Assembly: GCA_964561005.1 (NCBI GenBank)
Contig: CAZLNO010000061.1
Coordinates: forward strand, 1 to 23,856
Origin: CAZLNO01 sp964561005
GTDB taxonomy: Bacteria; Pseudomonadota; Alphaproteobacteria; Kiloniellales; Rhodovibrionaceae
Length of the DNA: 23,856 bases
Reading direction: 5' to 3'
Positions 21,879-23,856 of this stretch are shown piece by piece. Below the pieces are notes generated by a model. That model was not told where the DNA came from and searched no databases. It was given only the letters and a program-made list of their open reading frames with translations. The stretch's first letter is position 1; each line of letters opens with the position of its first letter. The position numbers and the translations under genes were made by a program.

Positions 21879-22364
21879 CTACTGCTTGCGGAACTTGTCC
21901 AGGGTGACGACGTTGTCGCCCGGCGCGCCGGCCGAGTCGCTGTGGTTCTGCTGGCCGTCGGCCTGTTGCGGGGCGCGCTCGTCGCCGTCGTCCGAATCGT
22001 CCTCGCCGGCGTCGAACTGCAGCCCGAACCGCACCGAGGGGTCGGCGAAGGCGACCACCGCCTCGAAGGGAATGACGAGCTTTTCCGCGCGGTTGTTGAA
22101 GCTCAGCGTGACGGAGAAAGACTCATCCCCGACCACGAGATCCCAGAACTGGTACTGCAGCACGATCGTCATCTCGCGCGGATAGCGCTCGCGCAGATGA
22201 TCGGCGAGCTGCACGCCTGGATGCTCGCTGCGGAAGGTGATGTAGAAGTGATGATCCCCCGGCAGCCCGCGCTCCGCCACGTGCTGGAGCGCTTGTCGCA
22301 CGACGCCCCGGAGCGCATCCTCAACCATCACATCATATTGGAGGCCATCCTCCGTCGTGGACAT
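21879..22364 (-). CDS. sspB: SspB-family ClpXP adaptor for ssrA-tagged proteins
   Basis: 161-aa alphaproteobacterial-type SspB. The family tethers proteins carrying the ssrA tag to ClpX for degradation. Diagnostic sequence is HFYITFRSEHPGVQLADHLRERYPREMTIVLQYQFWDLVV, followed by FSVTLSFNNRAEKLVIPFEAVVAFADPSVRFGLQF. An acidic Asp/Glu/Gln linker then leads to the ClpX-binding tail NVVTLDKFRKQ. ATG 22364 (GGGG five bases upstream) is preferred over GTG 22370. The ssrA gene itself is just upstream on the same strand. Confidence 0.92.
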   Translation of the reverse strand: MSTTEDGLQYDVMVEDALRGVVRQALQHVAERGLPGDHHFYITFRSEHPGVQLADHLRERYPREMTIVLQYQFWDLVVGDESFSVTLSFNNRAEKLVIPFEAVVAFADPSVRFGLQFDAGEDDSDDGDERAPQQADGQQNHSDSAGAPGDNVVTLDKFRKQ

Positions 22365-22398
22365 ACGCACCCCTTTGCGTCCGTTGGCTGGAACGATT

Positions 22399-22426
22399 CT
22401 TATACTAAACGGATGGCGCGGGACAA
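22399..22426 (-). promoter_or_regulatory. sspB promoter
   Basis: Minus-strand TTGTCC (22426-22421) and TATAAG (22404-22399) are 16 bp apart, about 35 bases before the sspB start and just downstream of the ssrA terminator hairpin. This suggests sspB is mostly transcribed separately from ssrA. Confidence 0.55.
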
Positions 22427-22433
22427 CGAAAGT

Positions 22434-22459
22434 GGGGCTTTCTGTTGCTAGGTAGCCCC
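22434..22459 (-). terminator. Terminator-like hairpin after ssrA
   Basis: Minus-strand stem GGGGCT (22459-22454) with AGCCCC (22439-22434), 14-base loop, followed by a moderately T-rich ACTTTCGTT. It separates ssrA from the sspB promoter. Confidence 0.5.
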
Positions 22460-22784
22460 GAACCCCACCCGACTCAGCTCAGCGAGCCGGGGATTTCAGG
22501 CGGTTGCCTAGGCTGCCTTACGCAGCCGCAGCAACCGGAGCGCGATTGTCGTTCGCACTTCTTGAATGGCCCGATAACGGCGGTACCATGCCGGGCAAAG
22601 GGCATACCGTTGGACGCGCGTCGATCCTGGTTCGCCCCCATGGAGGCTGTCTGTGGGTTTCCCCACAAACTACTCGCGTATCCACACCGACACGCGGTTC
22701 TGGTGGAGGCGCCGGGTACTGCCCCCGGGTCCGCTGCGCCTAGTAAGTATGCCGTTTATCGCCATAGTCGGGTGCGCCCCGACA
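22460..22784 (-). ncRNA. ssrA: tmRNA, circularly permuted two-piece form
   Basis: Minus strand, in order: acceptor piece (about 22784-22701), spacer (22700-22640) and coding piece (22639 to about 22460). The acceptor piece ends GCCTCCACCA at 22701, with T-arm CCGGG/CCCGG (22728-22712) and loop GGCAGTA. The coding piece starts GGGGGCG at 22639, which pairs with the acceptor end CGCCTCC (one G-U), followed by CAGGATCGACG, the counterpart of the usual tmRNA 5' end. GTATGCC in the coding piece pairs with GGCATAC in the acceptor piece, holding the halves together. The tag frame is at 22556-22518. The spacer, containing a GAAA-tetraloop hairpin, would be cut out. tmRNA rescues stalled ribosomes. 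3' and 5' ends are approximate. Confidence 0.92.
22518..22556 (-). other. ssrA tag reading frame (ANDNRAPVAAAA)
   Basis: Twelve codons from resume codon GCG (22556-22554) to TAA (22520-22518) encode ANDNRAPVAAAA; with the alanine carried by tmRNA the full degron is AANDNRAPVAAAA. AANDN is the SspB-contacting end and the terminal Ala-Ala is what ClpX and similar proteases grip. The last codons and the stop lie in a hairpin (GGCTGC with GCAGCC, extended by GTTGC with GCAAC), as in other tmRNAs. Confidence 0.9.
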
Positions 22785-22789
22785 CCTGC

Positions 22790-22818
22790 AATATAGGGAT
22801 GAAAGCTTCCGTGTTGAA
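22790..22818 (-). promoter_or_regulatory. ssrA promoter
   Basis: Minus-strand TTCAAC (22818-22813), 17-bp spacer, TATATT (22795-22790). The -10 is strong, the -35 weak. The predicted start, about 22784, coincides with the 5' hairpin GTCGGG/CCCGAC of the acceptor piece. Confidence 0.5.
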
Positions 22819-22890
22819 GGCCCCTCGCGGGTCTTGAGCGGCCCGCGGGCAGACGCCCCGCGGCGGTTCCGTGGCGAAGGAGTTCCCTGC

Positions 22891-23427
22891 GTGTCGACGA
22901 CAGCTACCCGGACGCCCCCGCGCATCACCCTGGTCGTCGCCGCCGACGAAGCCGGGGGAATCGGGAAGGAGGGCGGCTTGCCCTGGCACCTGCCGGCCGA
23001 CCTGCGCTTCTTCAAGCGGGTCACGCAGGGCCATCCCGTGGTGATGGGCCGCAAGACGCACGAATCCATCGGCCGGGCGCTGCCGGGGCGGCGCAACGTG
23101 GTGATCAGCCGCGACCCTGACTACCGTACGGCGGAGGGCTGTCTTGTCGCGGAGTCGCTGGAAGCGGCCCGCGACATCGCGGCGCGGGAGCCCGGCGGGG
23201 CGGAGGTGATGGTCATCGGCGGTGCCGCCATCTTCGCGCGGGCCCTGCCGTTGGCCGGGCGGATCTACCTCACGCGGGTGCACGCGCGCCTGCCGGCCGA
23301 CACCTTTCTGCCGGCGATCGACTGGGACGCGTGGGAGGAGGTCTGGCGGGAGGACCACCCGGCCGACGCGGCGAACCCGTATGCCTACAGCTTCATCCTG
23401 CTGGAGCGGCGAGCAGTGACTCGTTAG
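22891..23427 (+). CDS. folA: Dihydrofolate reductase
   Basis: 178-aa DHFR, which reduces dihydrofolate with NADPH to supply tetrahydrofolate for thymidylate and purine synthesis. Typical features are LVVAADEAGGIGKEGGLPWHLPADLRFFK with the substrate-binding Asp37, then VVMGRKTHESIGRALPGRRNVVIS, VMVIGGAAIF and IYLTRVHARLPADTFLP. GTG 22891 is chosen because AAGGAG (22877-22882) is eight bases upstream; the longer frame runs over the ssrA promoter side without a better site. thyA, often adjacent, is not in the window. The stop overlaps the end of a convergent small gene. Confidence 0.95.
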   Translation: MSTTATRTPPRITLVVAADEAGGIGKEGGLPWHLPADLRFFKRVTQGHPVVMGRKTHESIGRALPGRRNVVISRDPDYRTAEGCLVAESLEAARDIAAREPGGAEVMVIGGAAIFARALPLAGRIYLTRVHARLPADTFLPAIDWDAWEEVWREDHPADAANPYAYSFILLERRAVTR

Positions 23428-23543
23428 TGCGTCGACGGTCTGTCGTCACGTTCATCCTGGCGGCCGACCACATAGTGCCCGTAAAGGTAGATCAGCCCGA
23501 CGAATCCGATAATCACAAATGTCCAAATTACAAATGGCGTCAT
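23424..23543 (-). CDS. 39-aa single-span membrane protein
   Basis: A very short gene with ATG at 23543 and TAA at 23426-23424. The product starts MTPFVIWTFVIIGFVGLIYLYG, one clear membrane helix (about residues 4-21), followed by a polar tail with RQDERDDR, probably cytoplasmic. Its ATG overlaps the TGA of the upstream 80-aa gene as ATGA, a classic translational-coupling arrangement, which is the main reason to believe it. Its end overlaps the folA stop by four bases. I do not recognise a family; a small subunit or regulator of a membrane complex is only a guess. Confidence 0.6.
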   Translation of the reverse strand: MTPFVIWTFVIIGFVGLIYLYGHYVVGRQDERDDRPSTH

Positions 23544-23782
23544 GCTTTACCGCCCCGCAGGGCTTCCCTGAGCAACGTCTGTCCGGCGACAATGCAAATG
23601 CCAGCACCCGTGCAGGCGACAGCAATCGCAACGACGGATATCCCCTGGTCGCTACTGCCCGACTGATTGAACATGGGACCGACAGCCCCGACCAGCAAGA
23701 TACCGACGCCAAGATTATGGCACACTCCGGCAAGAGCGCGAAGACGCTCCACCCGGATTTCGGTTTTCGGCATCTGGCTCAT
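23540..23782 (-). CDS. 80-aa two-span membrane protein of unknown function
   Basis: 80 aa. A basic N-terminal segment (KTEIRVERLRALAGVCHNLG) is followed by a hydrophobic stretch around GILLVGAVGPMF, a short polar loop (NQSGSSDQG) and a second helix ISVVAIAVACTGAGICIVAG, then a short basic C-terminus. Two spans with both ends in the cytoplasm is the simplest topology. No known family is recognised. It is transcribed toward folA from a candidate promoter at 23815-23843 and is coupled to the 39-aa gene. Confidence 0.65.
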   Translation of the reverse strand: MSQMPKTEIRVERLRALAGVCHNLGVGILLVGAVGPMFNQSGSSDQGISVVAIAVACTGAGICIVAGQTLLREALRGGKA

Positions 23783-23793
23783 GTACTGCTGAC

Positions 23794-23843
23794 CTGCTGC
23801 CTCGCGGGCAGCAGTCTATCGCAGCACACGTAAATGTTGTCAT
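23794..23843 (-). promoter_or_regulatory. Candidate promoter and leader hairpin of the small membrane-protein operon
   Basis: Minus-strand ATGACA (23843-23838), 17-bp spacer, GATAGA (23820-23815). Just downstream a perfect 8-bp hairpin (23794-23801 with 23807-23814, 5-base loop) would form near the 5' end of the mRNA, 11 bases before the start codon region, where it could affect ribosome access or RNA stability. Confidence 0.4.
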
Positions 23844-23856
23844 GGTCGAAAAAGCG

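Noticed and set aside
22445..22837. A plus-strand frame of 130 codons before folA
   Set aside because: It lies opposite the tmRNA gene, whose paired structure and tag frame explain the sequence.
23452..23733. A 93-codon minus-strand frame
   Set aside because: It overlaps both small membrane-protein genes in another frame, has an irregular composition and no ribosome site; the ATGA-coupled pair explains the region better.

Overview
The window looks like chromosomal DNA of a GC-rich alphaproteobacterium, probably Rhodospirillales-like. The order-level guess is inference from gene style. The class-level call is firmer: the tmRNA gene is circularly permuted (two-piece), next to it lies an alphaproteobacterial-type SspB, a PAS_5 protein is present, and several promoters read as TTG(A/C)NN-17/18-TA elements. 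Most of the window is ordinary core metabolism and information processing. No prophage, CRISPR array or complete insertion sequence was seen.

Layout. 1-204 is the tail of an unidentified gene. 708-4528 (+) carries fdhD and mobA (overlapping; molybdenum-cofactor supply to formate dehydrogenase), a CorA-type transporter and an isoaspartyl-dipeptidase-like amidohydrolase. 4543-5243 (+) is a Phd/PIN toxin-antitoxin module with its own operator-promoter. 5360-5947 is a 2-oxoglutarate/Fe(II) hydroxylase and 5964-6629 (-) is an HTH/PAS_5 protein. After an AT-rich spacer come gatC and gatA (7026-8786). gatB (10392-11846) is separated from them by an opposite-strand pair, a CheY-like receiver and an Hpt-like protein, both apparently lacking their phosphorylation residues. 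12372-14256 (+) holds a SAM methyltransferase behind two palindromic operator-like sites, a Fur-family regulator and a small unknown gene. 14535-17056 (+) is a GST / PLP sulfur-amino-acid enzyme / GST operon. tRNA-Ser(GCU) follows with a near-consensus promoter. On the minus strand come a c-type cytochrome (17388-17825), DUF6314 and RHH genes downstream of fumC (18051-20231), and an alpha/beta hydrolase. A small charged-protein gene (21049, +) follows. Then mug and sspB (-) lie downstream of the permuted ssrA gene (22460-22784, -). folA (22891-23427, +) and two translationally coupled mini membrane-protein genes (-) end the window.

The most distinctive features are: (1) permuted ssrA beside sspB, with a readable tag ANDNRAPVAAAA; (2) the apparently non-phosphorylatable receiver/Hpt pair splitting the gatCAB genes; (3) two copies of a 113-130 bp MITE-like element with terminal inverted repeats, 5-bp target duplications and nested REP-like palindromes; (4) a second dispersed double-hairpin element carrying the terminator after gatA; (5) a 39-aa membrane protein coupled to an 80-aa one; (6) enzymes with altered signature residues (Mug-like, IadA-like, FdhD). 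Family assignments come from recognised motifs, not from database searches.
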